Assembly (NCBI RefSeq): GCF_000020645.1
Contig: NC_011060.1
Span: forward strand, 1,440,501-1,504,500
Direction: 5' to 3'
Length of the DNA stretch: 64,000 bases
Source: Pelodictyon phaeoclathratiforme BU-1
GTDB lineage: Bacteria; Bacteroidota; Chlorobiia; Chlorobiales; Chlorobiaceae
A program made the translations under genes and the position numbers. Every line of letters begins with the position of its first letter. The stretch's first letter is position 1. The notes beneath the pieces were generated by a model, which was not told the DNA's origin, ran no database searches, and saw nothing but the letters and a program-made list of their open reading frames with translations. This document shows, piece by piece, positions 1 through 8,614 of this stretch.

Positions 1-583
1 CTCCAATTTTCAGGGTTCTAATCTTGGTGGAGCAAATTTTGATGGTGCAGACCTGTTTTATGCCAATTTTAGGGAGGCAAAAGAGATGGAACTGTATCGA
101 ATCAAAAAGGCGGTAAATTCTAATCGGGCCTTTTACAGTAGTGAGTTACTTTCGATTCTCAAATTCTCTCCAACTCACAATGATGACCTTGCAATCATTG
201 GCAATTACTATGGCGGGGGTAAAATTGCCTATATTTTTCAGCCAGATGACAAGGGTTATGTTAATGGTGAACGGCACGGCCTGATTGCCGCTGAAACCGA
301 TTTGCCGGGAGAGGACAAATACACATGGGATGCAGCTAATAAAGCTTGTGACGAGTTGGTCAAAAATGACTATGATGATTGGTATTTGCCGAGCAAGGAA
401 GAGTTGAACCAGCTATATCTTAACAGAAGTGCTGTTGGTGGTTTTACTTCCGGCGTCTACTGGAGTTCTACGGAGGGCAATGCGGTCAACGCATGGCACC
501 AAAGTTTCGACGGTGGGATTCAGAACTACAGCTACTACTATAAGGACGATGAGTGGCGGGTGCGGCCTGTCCGGGCTTTTTAA
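1..583 (+). CDS. Pentapeptide-repeat protein with C-terminal DUF1566 (Lcl) domain, 3' part
   Basis: The frame is open from the first bases of the window, so the gene starts upstream of it. The first 25 or so residues read as pentapeptide repeats of the A(N/D)Lxx kind (GANFD, GADLF, YANFR), which fold as a right-handed beta-helix. After a short linker comes a DUF1566/Lcl_C domain with its usual hallmarks: a WDAA-type helix, the WYLPSKEEL motif, YWSST, and a closing WRVRPVR. Such domains occur in surface or secreted proteins, but the function is not known. The apparent ATG at 86 is internal to the longer frame. No partner gene is visible. Confidence 0.8.
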   Translation, partial: SNFQGSNLGGANFDGADLFYANFREAKEMELYRIKKAVNSNRAFYSSELLSILKFSPTHNDDLAIIGNYYGGGKIAYIFQPDDKGYVNGERHGLIAAETDLPGEDKYTWDAANKACDELVKNDYDDWYLPSKEELNQLYLNRSAVGGFTSGVYWSSTEGNAVNAWHQSFDGGIQNYSYYYKDDEWRVRPVRAF

Positions 584-773
584 CCATGTGCGACGTGAAG
601 TCGAGTAAACGAATTGTTCTTTGCAGAACCAACTGTTTCGTCAGTTTGCCCCACCGACATATGCAGGGAGAGCAGTTGACCCGAGTGAAGCTTTCCAATC
701 AAGCAGGACACATTCTTCATGGTTAAGAAGAGGAAATACGGTTTGATTTTATTAAGTGATATGCTTATCTTTG

Positions 774-791
774 GCGTTAGTAACTTAACGC
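774..791. promoter_or_regulatory. Palindrome upstream of higB, candidate HigA operator
   Basis: GCGTTA and TAACGC form a perfect inverted repeat with a 6-bp spacer, ending 6 bp before the higB start codon. HigA-type antitoxins repress their own operon by binding such palindromes at the promoter. That this one is the operator is inferred from position and symmetry only. Confidence 0.4.
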
Positions 792-797
792 GAGAGC

Positions 798-1079
798 ATG
801 ATTGTTTCGTTTGGCTCCAAAGAGACAGAAAAAATTTGGCAAGGGGAGCGAGTCAGGTGTTTGCCAGTTGAAATCCAAGTGATAGCAAGAAGGAAGTTGA
901 GAATGATTAACAATTCATTGAATATAATGGATTTAAGGGTTCCTCCAGCAAATCGTCTTGAAAAGCTTTTGGGTAAAAACAAAGATTTTTACAGCATCCG
1001 GATTAACGATCAATGGAGAATCGTTTTTAAATGGACTGATGGAAATGCCTCCGAAGCAAAAATTATCGACTATCACTGA
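798..1079 (+). CDS. higB: HigB-type toxin (RelE/ParE superfamily)
   Basis: A 93-residue protein with the layout of HigB, the ribosome-dependent mRNA interferase: an N-terminal helix pair, an R-VPPANRLEKL stretch, then the conserved strand segment YSIRINDQWRIVF and the closing ACIxDYH-like end (AKIIDYH). HigB toxins cleave mRNA at the ribosomal A site during stress. The gene lies 1 bp before higA, in the toxin-first order typical of higBA. Length and motifs match the family and the frame is intact, so it is probably functional. Confidence 0.88.
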   Translation: MIVSFGSKETEKIWQGERVRCLPVEIQVIARRKLRMINNSLNIMDLRVPPANRLEKLLGKNKDFYSIRINDQWRIVFKWTDGNASEAKIIDYH

Positions 1080-1080
1080 A

Positions 1081-1380
1081 ATGAACGAACTGAGAAATAT
1101 TCATCCGGGAGAGGTCTTGATGGAAGAGTTTTTAATTCCATTGGAGATTTCGGCATACAGACTTTCCAAAGATATCGGGATACCTCAAACCCGGATATCC
1201 GAAATAGTGAAAGGAAAGAGGCGTGTTACAGCCGATACAGCATTGCGTCTATCTCAATATTTTGGGAATTCTGCCAAGTTCTGGTTAGGTCTTCAGGATG
1301 ACTATGACATCGAGGAGGGAATGCAGATCAAAAGAGCAGACATCAACTCAATCTTGCGCTACAAAAGCAACGTAGCATAA
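1081..1380 (+). CDS. higA: HigA-type antitoxin (XRE family)
   Basis: A 99-residue HTH protein beginning MNELRNIHPGEVL, the standard opening of HigA. It then shows an XRE helix-turn-helix (about residues 20-70: SAYRLSKDIGIPQTRISEIVKGKR) and the family's FWLGLQDDYD motif near the end. I chose the ATG at 1081, directly after the higB stop, over an in-frame upstream start inside higB, because the family N-terminus begins here. HigA neutralises HigB and represses the operon, probably through the palindrome at 774-791. Confidence 0.9.
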   Translation: MNELRNIHPGEVLMEEFLIPLEISAYRLSKDIGIPQTRISEIVKGKRRVTADTALRLSQYFGNSAKFWLGLQDDYDIEEGMQIKRADINSILRYKSNVA

Positions 1381-1413
1381 TAATAAGTCATCAAAGGTAG
1401 TACAAGCCCGACG

Positions 1414-1447
1414 CCCGTGCAGGCCGGGAAACAATGGCTTGCACGGG
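1414..1447. terminator. Hairpin between convergent higA and argG
   Basis: CCCGTGCA (1414-1421) pairs with TGCACGGG (1440-1447) around an 18-base loop, between the 3' ends of two convergent genes. It has no strong T-run, so it may be a weak bidirectional terminator. Confidence 0.4.
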
Positions 1448-1465
1448 TGACTGAAAGGGCGGCTC

Positions 1466-2668
1466 TTATTTGGCGGTGTGTACTTCGCTGTAGGTTTTCA
1501 GCCCAAGTCCATAGAGGTGGATAAAGCCTGCTGCAGCCTTGTGGTTGAAGGTGTCGGATTCGGTGTAGGTGGCAAGCTCCTCGTTGTAGAGCGAGTAAGG
1601 TGAGTTGCGACCCAGCAGGGAGACTCCACCCTTGTAGAGCTTCAGGCGGACAAGACCGGTCACCGGATTCTGTGTTTCATCCACAAAGGCATCGAGCGCT
1701 TTTCTCATCGGCGAGAACCAGAGTCCGTTATAGATGATGTTTGCGTAGTCCTGGCTGATGTTCTTTTTGTACTGGAAGACCGATTTTTCGAGTGTAAGGC
1801 GTTCGAGTTCGCGATGTGCGAAGTGCAGGATGGTTGCTGCCGGGGCTTCGTAGATTTCACGTGACTTGATGCCGACAACACGGTTTTCGATCATGTCGAG
1901 GCGTCCGACGCCATTGGCTGCGCCGATCTCGTTGAGGCGGATAATGAGGTCAAGGCCGCTCATCTTTTTGCCGTCAAGGGAGACGGGAATACCTTTTTCA
2001 AATTCGATTTCAACAACTGCCGGAGTGTTTGGCGCATTTTCCGGTGATGTGGTGATCTGGTAGGCATCTTCGGGAGGGGCAACCATCGGATCTTCAAGCA
2101 CGCCGCATTCGATGCTGATTCCCCAGATGTTCTCGTCAATGGAGTAGGGGTTTTTCTTGGTAGCAGAGACCTGGATGTTGTGCTCAAGGGCGTAGGCAAT
2201 TTCCGATTCCCTTGAGGTGAACTCCCATTCACGCAGGGGAGCAAGTACCTTGAGGTGGGGGGCAAGTGAGGCAAAGGTCACTTCAAAGCGTACCTGGTCG
2301 TTTCCTTTTCCTGTGCAGCCGTGGGCGAGCATGGTGCATCCTTCGGCGAGGGCGGTATCGACAATCGCTTTTGCAAGCAGGGGGCGTCCAAGTGCGGTAG
2401 CAAGCGGGTAGACATCTTCATAGAGGGCTCCGGCCTTGAGCGCACGCCAGATGTACTCTTCAACAAACTCCTTGCGCAGGTCAAGAAACTGGAATTTTGA
2501 GGCTCCTGTGGCGATTGCTTTTGATTCAAGGTTTTCGATCTCTTTCTGCTGGCCGAGATTGCCGGTGACGGCAACGATTTCAGCATCATATTTGTCTTTC
2601 AGCCATTTGATCATGATGGAGGTATCGAGTCCACCGGAATAGGCTATTGCAATTTTTTCCTTGCTCAT
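1466..2668 (-). CDS. argG: Argininosuccinate synthase
   Basis: A 400-residue protein catalysing citrulline + aspartate + ATP to argininosuccinate, the penultimate step of arginine synthesis in the cytoplasm. The N-terminus carries the PP-loop ATP-binding motif AYSGGLDTS. GCTGKGNDQVRFE and the ENIWG-type segments are the conserved substrate-binding regions. Length is normal for bacterial ArgG. It is the last gene of the minus-strand arg operon, 16 bp after argR. No argH is present in the window. Start at the ATG giving MSKEKIAIAYSGG, as in homologues. Confidence 0.97.
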   Translation of the reverse strand: MSKEKIAIAYSGGLDTSIMIKWLKDKYDAEIVAVTGNLGQQKEIENLESKAIATGASKFQFLDLRKEFVEEYIWRALKAGALYEDVYPLATALGRPLLAKAIVDTALAEGCTMLAHGCTGKGNDQVRFEVTFASLAPHLKVLAPLREWEFTSRESEIAYALEHNIQVSATKKNPYSIDENIWGISIECGVLEDPMVAPPEDAYQITTSPENAPNTPAVVEIEFEKGIPVSLDGKKMSGLDLIIRLNEIGAANGVGRLDMIENRVVGIKSREIYEAPAATILHFAHRELERLTLEKSVFQYKKNISQDYANIIYNGLWFSPMRKALDAFVDETQNPVTGLVRLKLYKGGVSLLGRNSPYSLYNEELATYTESDTFNHKAAAGFIHLYGLGLKTYSEVHTAK

Positions 2669-2684
2669 GGGATGTTGTGAATTA

Positions 2685-3131
2685 TCAGTTTTTGGAAAGA
2701 TTTTTATGAATATATGATTTCAATGCCGAAATGTTCAGCACTGAGGAGGGAATAACAAGAACGGTGTCATCTCCGGCAATGGTGCCAAGGATGAGCGGGC
2801 TTTTGAGTTGGTCAAGCCAGGAGCCGACGCCATGTGCCCTGCCCGGCAGGGTCATGATAATGATGCTGGTTTCATTGGCGTTGACGGATAGTACTTCGAC
2901 ACCAACAAGACCCTTGATAATCTTGTCTGGATCGTCATCAGGCAGAAGCATTTTGAAGTTTCCGTTCGTTCGTGAACGGATGATGCCGAGTTCGGCGCAG
3001 TCTCGTGAAAGGGTGGCCTGGGCAACTCTCATTCCTGAATCATGGAGCAGTTGCAAAAGATCATGCTGATTTCCCACACTGTTTTGATGAAGAATTTCCC
3101 TGATCTTCAATTGTCGTGCATATTTGTTCAT
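2685..3131 (-). CDS. argR: Arginine repressor
   Basis: A 148-residue ArgR: an N-terminal winged helix (about residues 1-70) with the recognition segment QATLSRDCAELG, and a C-terminal hexamerisation and arginine-binding domain ending in GTIAGDDTVLVI. In the family, arginine binding promotes hexamer formation and binding to ARG boxes. It sits between argF (14 bp) and argG (16 bp), so the operon probably carries its own feedback regulator. Binding sites upstream of argC are expected, but I could not identify a convincing one. Confidence 0.95.
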   Translation of the reverse strand: MNKYARQLKIREILHQNSVGNQHDLLQLLHDSGMRVAQATLSRDCAELGIIRSRTNGNFKMLLPDDDPDKIIKGLVGVEVLSVNANETSIIIMTLPGRAHGVGSWLDQLKSPLILGTIAGDDTVLVIPSSVLNISALKSYIHKNLSKN

Positions 3132-3145
3132 TGTCGGTTCACTCT

Positions 3146-4162
3146 TCAGCTCCTGATTTTTTTTGCTGCATTTAAAAGGCGGTGGGTAAGGTGGAATTTT
3201 CTGTACTCTTCGTGATTCAGCAATTTGACCAGTAGGGCTTTCTGCACATGCAGGCGATTCTCGGCTTCATCGAGGATGATGGAGCGAGGCCCGTCCATTA
3301 CCTCCGCGCTTATCTCCTGTCCACGGTGTGCAGGCATGCAGTGCATCACGACTGCTCCCGGTTTTGCTTCTGCAAGCAGGGCGCTGTTGATCTGAAAGGG
3401 GGAGAATATTCTGAGGCGCTCTTCTATTTCGGTCTCCCGGCCCATGCTGGTCCAGACATCGGTATAGAGCACATCGGCGTTTGCGGCAGCCTCTTTTGGA
3501 TCATGCAGTACCTCAATGCGGCTGATACCCTTTTGGCGGGCAGCTTCAAGGAGGCCCTGGTCTGGAGTGTACCCTTCCGGGCAGGCCAGTACAAAGTGAA
3601 AGGGGAGGAGTCCGGCCAGCTCTATCCAGGAATTGGCTACATTATTGCCGTCGCCGACAAAAACAACCTTTATTCCCTCATGCCAGAGCGACTTTTCGTA
3701 GAGAGTAAAGGCATCGGCAAGTATCTGGCAGGGGTGCGACAGATCGGTCAGTGCATTGATAACCGGGATGGTGGCGTGCTCCGCAACTCCTTCGATGATG
3801 GCGTGCTCGTGCAGGCGGGCAACAATGGCATCATTGTAGCGGGAGAGCAGTTGTGCTACATCCTGTACCGATTCACGTGTTCCAAGACCGATTGCCTGGC
3901 CATCAAGGTTGATGGCATATCCTCCGAGTTCATGGATACCCAGCTCAAAGGAGACCCTTGTTCTGAGTGAGGGCTTGCTGAAGATCATGGCAACGGTTTT
4001 ATCGCGCAGCGGAAGAAAACCGGATACAGCAGAGCTTTCCATCCTCTTTTTTTTCATGAAGAGGGAGTAGTCGAACAACTCGATAATTTTACCGCCATCA
4101 AGCTGTGAAAAACCGAGAAAATCACGTTTTGCAGGGACTTTCCTTATTTGAACATCTTCCAT
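3146..4162 (-). CDS. argF: Ornithine carbamoyltransferase
   Basis: About 338 residues; converts ornithine + carbamoyl phosphate to citrulline. Visible motifs are the carbamoyl-phosphate site KPSLRTRVSFE, the HPCQ motif (LSHPCQILAD), and the ornithine-site region containing HCMPAHRG (most relatives have HCLPA). I placed the start at the ATG at 4162, four bases after the argB stop. A longer reading to 4204 overlaps argB and adds 14 residues that do not look like the family. The spacing suggests translational coupling to argB. Confidence 0.95.
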   Translation of the reverse strand: MEDVQIRKVPAKRDFLGFSQLDGGKIIELFDYSLFMKKKRMESSAVSGFLPLRDKTVAMIFSKPSLRTRVSFELGIHELGGYAINLDGQAIGLGTRESVQDVAQLLSRYNDAIVARLHEHAIIEGVAEHATIPVINALTDLSHPCQILADAFTLYEKSLWHEGIKVVFVGDGNNVANSWIELAGLLPFHFVLACPEGYTPDQGLLEAARQKGISRIEVLHDPKEAAANADVLYTDVWTSMGRETEIEERLRIFSPFQINSALLAEAKPGAVVMHCMPAHRGQEISAEVMDGPRSIILDEAENRLHVQKALLVKLLNHEEYRKFHLTHRLLNAAKKIRS

Positions 4163-4166
4163 TTCA

Positions 4167-5081
4167 TTACCTGTTTTGTGATTGATCACTGTCCTGCTCT
4201 GCAATAAACTGGGTTCCTACTCCTTCGTGAGTGAATATTTCAAGCAGGAGCGAATGTGTTGCCTTCCCATCAATCAGATGAATTTTTCCGACTCCACTGT
4301 CGAGTGTTTTGAATGCTGAAAGAACCTTCGGGATCATGCCTCCGGAAATGATTCCCTGTTCGATAAAGTCAGCCGCCTCCGTCTTGCAGATGGTTTTCAG
4401 GATTCTCTCGCCTACATGAATCCCTTCGACATCACTGACGTAGATGAGCTTTTCAGCTTTCAGGGCAATGGCGATACTGCTTGCGGCATCATCAGCATTG
4501 ATGTTGTAAACATTCCCCTTGTCGTCGAATCCTATGGGAGCGATAACAGGAATCAGTCCTGCCCGACAGAGCAGGTCGATATAGGCGGTGTTGATCTGCT
4601 CCACCTCTCCGACCAGGCCAAGGGTTTCGGCGTTCGGGTGGGGAAGAGCTTTGATGGTATCGGCATCAAGGCCGGTAACCCCCACAGCCTTGCCGCCATG
4701 TTCGCTGATCAATTGCACAATATCCTGGTTGACCTTACCGGCAAGAGTCATCTGGATAACCGAGATCATCTCCTTGTCCGTAACTCTTCGTCCATGCAGA
4801 AATCGTGACGTGATTCCAAGTTTTTCGGCCGTTTTTGTGATGGCGTCACCTCCGCCATGCACCAAAACAATCCTGATGCCGACTTTACGCAGAAGGGTGA
4901 CATTCTGGGCAAAACTGTTTTTGAGACAGGCGTCCTTCATGGCTGCGCCGCCATACTTGATTACAAAGGTCTTGCCTTCAAATTTGCGGATATAGGGTAG
5001 CGCTTCAATAAGTACAGGCCCTATGGCAGCATGGGGGGCCTTTCTTACCTGATTCAGTTCATTGCACGGTAACTTGTCCAT
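4167..5081 (-). CDS. argB: Acetylglutamate kinase
   Basis: A 304-residue amino-acid kinase family enzyme that phosphorylates N-acetylglutamate. The core begins FVIKYGGAAM (the K-GG phosphate-binding motif), followed by VLVHGGG and the nucleotide-binding NINADDAAS region; ISGGMIPK lies near the C-terminus. The roughly 20-residue N-terminal extension is of the kind found in hexameric, arginine-inhibited ArgB enzymes, so feedback control by arginine is plausible (inference). It lies 39 bp after argJ and 4 bp before argF. Confidence 0.96.
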   Translation of the reverse strand: MDKLPCNELNQVRKAPHAAIGPVLIEALPYIRKFEGKTFVIKYGGAAMKDACLKNSFAQNVTLLRKVGIRIVLVHGGGDAITKTAEKLGITSRFLHGRRVTDKEMISVIQMTLAGKVNQDIVQLISEHGGKAVGVTGLDADTIKALPHPNAETLGLVGEVEQINTAYIDLLCRAGLIPVIAPIGFDDKGNVYNINADDAASSIAIALKAEKLIYVSDVEGIHVGERILKTICKTEAADFIEQGIISGGMIPKVLSAFKTLDSGVGKIHLIDGKATHSLLLEIFTHEGVGTQFIAEQDSDQSQNR

Positions 5082-5120
5082 TGCGGAAAAATTGCTCCTG
5101 ATGATGGTTTAAGGGATCTG

Positions 5121-6404
5121 TCAGCTTCTGTAGCTGCCATTGATATCGACATACTCTTTGCTCAAGTCGCAGCTCCACACGGTTGCTTGTCCAGGGCCGC
5201 TGCCAAGACGAAGCGTGATGGTATAGGACTCTTTTGCCATGATTTCCGATGCCGCTGTTTCAGAGTAATTGGCAATAAACCCTGGTTTAAGAAGAGAGAG
5301 ATTGTCAAAATGAAGTTCAAGCTCTTCCTGATGAAAGAATGCTCCGGAGCGACCCGCAGCAGCAACAATTCTTCCCCAGTTGGGATCTTCACCATGAATA
5401 GCCGTTTTAACAAGACTTGACTGAGCTATGGTTCTGGCTGCAAGCTCTGCATCCCGGTCATCAACGGCACCTTCAACCGTAATGGTAACCAGTTTTGTGG
5501 CTCCCTCTCCGTCGATGACAATGAGCTTGGCAAGAAAGGTCATCAGCGCTTCGAGCGCTTCGCAAAAAAGAGAGAAATCCTTGCTTTCAGCCATGATTAC
5601 AGGGCCGGTACCGCTGGCAAGAATGGAGACCATATCGTTCGTGCTGGTATCGCCGTCAACGGTAATGGCGTTGAAACTCTTGCGGTTTGCACCTTTCAGC
5701 GCTTTCTGAAGCAGGGCTGGAGCGATAGAGGCATCCGTTGCCAGAATGGCGAGCATGGTTGCCATGTTCGGGCAAATCATGCCGGAGCCCTTGGCTATGC
5801 CACTCAAGCGAACGGTGCCGCCTGAAAGCTGAAGCTCCAGGGTGAAAAATTTCGGAAAGGTATCGGTGGTCATGATGGCCTGGGCTGCATCGATACCCGA
5901 TTCACGCTGCAGTGCGGAGGGAAGGATAGAAATTGCGCCAAGAACCCTCTCCATCGGCAGAAGCTGGCCAATAACACCGGTAGAGGCAACCAGTACCTCT
6001 TCAGGCCGGATGAGCAGTTCCCGTGCAACGGCTTGCGCCATGGCCCGCGAGTCATCCATTCCTTTTTCTCCGGTTGCTGCATTGGCGTTGCCACTATTAC
6101 AGACAATGGCCCGAATTGAGGAAGGGGAGCACTGCAGATGCTTGCGTGAAAGTGTTACCGGAGCTGCACAGCAGAGGTTCGTCGTGAAGAGTGCAGCAGC
6201 GCTTGCGGGTGCATCCGCGACCAGCAGCATCAGATCTTTTCGCTCATACCGTATGGCGGCAGAAACTGCGCCCGCTGAAAAACCGGCAGGCCAGAATCCA
6301 TGTGTCCCGTCCGATTCCGCCGACATGGGGGTAACCGATACCGGCCAGGGAGTTACGGCCGAAAGCTTGCGAATAACGTTAAGCCCTTTAGAGAGTTTCT
6401 CCAA
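5121..6404 (-). CDS. argJ: Bifunctional ornithine acetyltransferase / N-acetylglutamate synthase
   Basis: A 427-residue ArgJ. It transfers acetyl from N-acetylornithine to glutamate, recycling the acetyl group, and in bifunctional forms also uses acetyl-CoA. The precursor self-cleaves at an Ala-Thr bond; the motif GMICPNMATML places this at about A215/T216, leaving Thr as nucleophile of the beta chain. GEGATKLV is a second conserved segment. The N-terminus is about 25 residues longer than the shortest homologues. The presence of argJ shows that the cyclic arginine pathway is used, consistent with no argA or argE nearby. Confidence 0.95.
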   Translation of the reverse strand: MEKLSKGLNVIRKLSAVTPWPVSVTPMSAESDGTHGFWPAGFSAGAVSAAIRYERKDLMLLVADAPASAAALFTTNLCCAAPVTLSRKHLQCSPSSIRAIVCNSGNANAATGEKGMDDSRAMAQAVARELLIRPEEVLVASTGVIGQLLPMERVLGAISILPSALQRESGIDAAQAIMTTDTFPKFFTLELQLSGGTVRLSGIAKGSGMICPNMATMLAILATDASIAPALLQKALKGANRKSFNAITVDGDTSTNDMVSILASGTGPVIMAESKDFSLFCEALEALMTFLAKLIVIDGEGATKLVTITVEGAVDDRDAELAARTIAQSSLVKTAIHGEDPNWGRIVAAAGRSGAFFHQEELELHFDNLSLLKPGFIANYSETAASEIMAKESYTITLRLGSGPGQATVWSCDLSKEYVDINGSYRS

Positions 6405-6434
6405 TGCAGTATGAGGATGTTAAATGTTTGAAAA

Positions 6435-7439
6435 TCAAAAGGATAACCCGGTTTTTTCATTCATGCCAAGCATAAGGTTCATATTCTGGATGGCCTGTCC
6501 GGCAGCGCCCTTCAGAAGATTATCAATTGCGGTCACGATGATCAGTGTACCGTTTGCTGTTGCATGAGCAATATGGATATCACAAAAATTTGTATGGGCA
6601 ACATGTCGGACTTCGGTCATGGTGTCACGAACCCTGACAAAGGGGGCCTCTTTGTAAAACTCTTTATAAAGCGCCTTGATCTGTTCGGCCTCTGCAGGAT
6701 TTTCAAGGTTAACGGTAAGGATGCTGTAAATACCCCGCACCAGAGAGCCGATCATCGGTGTAAAGGTAAAATCAAACGATGGAGTGGTGACAGAGGTGCC
6801 AAGAGTCTGCATGATTTCAGGGATATGCTGATGCAAACCGACCTTGTATGCCCGGATATTTTCACTCATCTCCGAAAACGATAACTCGGTCTTGCTGCTT
6901 CGACCAGCTCCGGAAATACCCGATGTTGAGGTGCAATTGATTCCGCGAACGTTGATTGAGCTGTCATTGCCAAGAAGAAGCGGCGCAACACCAAGAATGA
7001 TACTCGTGGCAAAACAACCGGGATTACTGATCGCCTTTGCCTTGATGATCTCTTCACGGAACAACTCCGACATCCCGTAAGTCATCACGGCCTCGGGAGA
7101 CTTTTGCTGTTTATAGAACTGCTCGTGCTCAACCGTGCTTTTCAACCTGAAGTCGCCGGAAAGGTCGATCACGGTTTTTCCGGCCTTTACAAGGGGTGGC
7201 ACCAGTTGCAGGGCCTCACCATGAGGCAGCGCAAGAAAGTAAACATCACTTTCACACTCTCCACCATAGGGCTTGTACACTTTGTCACTGGAGAGAAGAG
7301 GATAGAGCTCTGAAACAGCTTTGCCTGCCTGGGAAAAAGCATAAAGCTCCTGAAGCTCAACCCCCGGATGACGGAGCAGAAGCCTCGTCAGTTCAGCTCC
7401 AGAATAGCCTGAAGCTCCGATAATTGATACTGAATACAT
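6435..7439 (-). CDS. argC: N-acetyl-gamma-glutamyl-phosphate reductase
   Basis: A 334-residue NADPH-dependent reductase forming N-acetylglutamate semialdehyde. The N-terminal Rossmann motif is IIGASGYSGAEL and the catalytic cysteine lies in SNPGCFAT. The frame can be extended to 7469, but the ATG at 7439 is preceded by GGAG nine bases upstream and gives the family N-terminus MYSVSIIGASG, so I chose it. It is the promoter-proximal gene of the arg operon; the 267-bp gap to the divergent gene at 7707 should hold both promoters. Confidence 0.95.
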   Translation of the reverse strand: MYSVSIIGASGYSGAELTRLLLRHPGVELQELYAFSQAGKAVSELYPLLSSDKVYKPYGGECESDVYFLALPHGEALQLVPPLVKAGKTVIDLSGDFRLKSTVEHEQFYKQQKSPEAVMTYGMSELFREEIIKAKAISNPGCFATSIILGVAPLLLGNDSSINVRGINCTSTSGISGAGRSSKTELSFSEMSENIRAYKVGLHQHIPEIMQTLGTSVTTPSFDFTFTPMIGSLVRGIYSILTVNLENPAEAEQIKALYKEFYKEAPFVRVRDTMTEVRHVAHTNFCDIHIAHATANGTLIIVTAIDNLLKGAAGQAIQNMNLMLGMNEKTGLSF

Positions 7440-7706
7440 TGTCTGATACTCCGCTACAGGTGTCGCCATCCCGCTGATGTGCTTATAATAAGCGTTTTCA
7501 ATAAAAAAAGATATGTTCCGGAATCAGTTGACCCGGAAGGCCGAAATATTAACCTTTTTTACGTGATTTTCAAGAATGCTGAATGTTTTTTTTCAGGATA
7601 GTAACATGGCGACTGTTTTTTATGGCAACATCTTTTTTCTCATTATCTTAGCCGTTAAGCTCCGAGAGCGTGCAGTCAGCATGATAAACAGAAAACAGGG
7701 ATTGCC

Positions 7707-8609
7707 ATGAAGAACATAGCCGTACAGAACCCCTTTTTCAGGATCATGGGTGGCCTGCTCTTTCTTGTTGCTGCGTTTTTATTGCTAAACTGTACCCAAA
7801 GCCCGGACAACGAAACCGCACGAAGCGGAAAGATGACTGTTGCGGTCGATCGGCAGCTTGAAGAGATTGCCGGAAGCCAGGCAGAGATGTTTAAGCGCTA
7901 TTATCCCGACGCCAACATAACCCTGCTGCCTGACGCATCCGGAAAAAGTCTGAAGCATCTTCTTGATGGCACGGTGCGGGCAGCATTGATCAGTGGGGAA
8001 CCTGAAGCTGCGGAAGATTCTCTTTTCAACAAACTGAAACGTCCGATTCGCCGCGAACCGGTCGCCCGTGATGCCATTGTCTGCATTGTCAACAGCCGTA
8101 ATCCGGCTCTCATCTTCTCGATCAAAGAGCTTGGCACTCTTTTTTCAGAACAGGAGAAGAGAGTGGCGACCCCTCTGGTCAGAGCCGATGATTTTCGGCT
8201 TCTCTCTCTTCTGGCGGCAAAAACGGGGAAAAAGAGGTCTGAACTGCACCCCTGGTCGTGCAGCAGTGATGCTGAGCTGATCGAAAGGGTATCGGTCGAC
8301 AGCCGTGCCGTCGGGCTGCTTTTTGGCTCTTCGCTCGACAAAGCACTCAAAGAGGGAAAGAGTGGCAGGAACATCAGGATACTCCCTCTTGCAAAAGAGA
8401 GTTCGGGCACTCCAGCCACTCTGCCAACTCAGCAAAATATCTTTGAAGGAGCCTATCCCCTTGTTACTGTAGTTTACTATGTATATTATTCCGGCGACGC
8501 ACTTGCTGCCGGGTTTGGCTCATGGCTTGGCAGTGCAGGGCAGAAGGCATTCGAAAGAAGTTCTCTTGCCCCATACAGGCTTGTTGAAAGGACCATTATT
8601 TTGAAATAA
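7707..8609 (+). CDS. PstS-like substrate-binding lipoprotein
   Basis: A 300-residue exported protein. An N-terminal hydrophobic helix (about residues 13-28) ends in a lipobox, LLNC, with Cys29 the predicted lipidated residue, so it should be membrane-anchored in the periplasm. The remainder matches the PBP-like/PstS fold: a GSGTGK-like region is reduced to DASGKSLKHL, followed by REPVARDAIVCIVN, which is typical of phosphate-binding protein homologues, and an IKELGTLFS segment. No pstCAB genes follow. It is instead 5 bp ahead of a diguanylate cyclase, so a sensing role is as likely as transport. Confidence 0.75.
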   Translation: MKNIAVQNPFFRIMGGLLFLVAAFLLLNCTQSPDNETARSGKMTVAVDRQLEEIAGSQAEMFKRYYPDANITLLPDASGKSLKHLLDGTVRAALISGEPEAAEDSLFNKLKRPIRREPVARDAIVCIVNSRNPALIFSIKELGTLFSEQEKRVATPLVRADDFRLLSLLAAKTGKKRSELHPWSCSSDAELIERVSVDSRAVGLLFGSSLDKALKEGKSGRNIRILPLAKESSGTPATLPTQQNIFEGAYPLVTVVYYVYYSGDALAAGFGSWLGSAGQKAFERSSLAPYRLVERTIILK

Positions 8610-8614
8610 CTGTT

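Noticed and set aside
3248..3970. 240-codon open stretch on the strand opposite argF
   Set aside because: It lies wholly within argF, which has clear catalytic motifs; a shadow frame of a GC-rich gene.
7560..7606. Possible ARG box (TGAATG...TTTCA) upstream of argC
   Set aside because: The half-sites are 8 bp apart, unlike the 4-bp spacing in known ARG boxes, and a T-run makes the match easy by chance.
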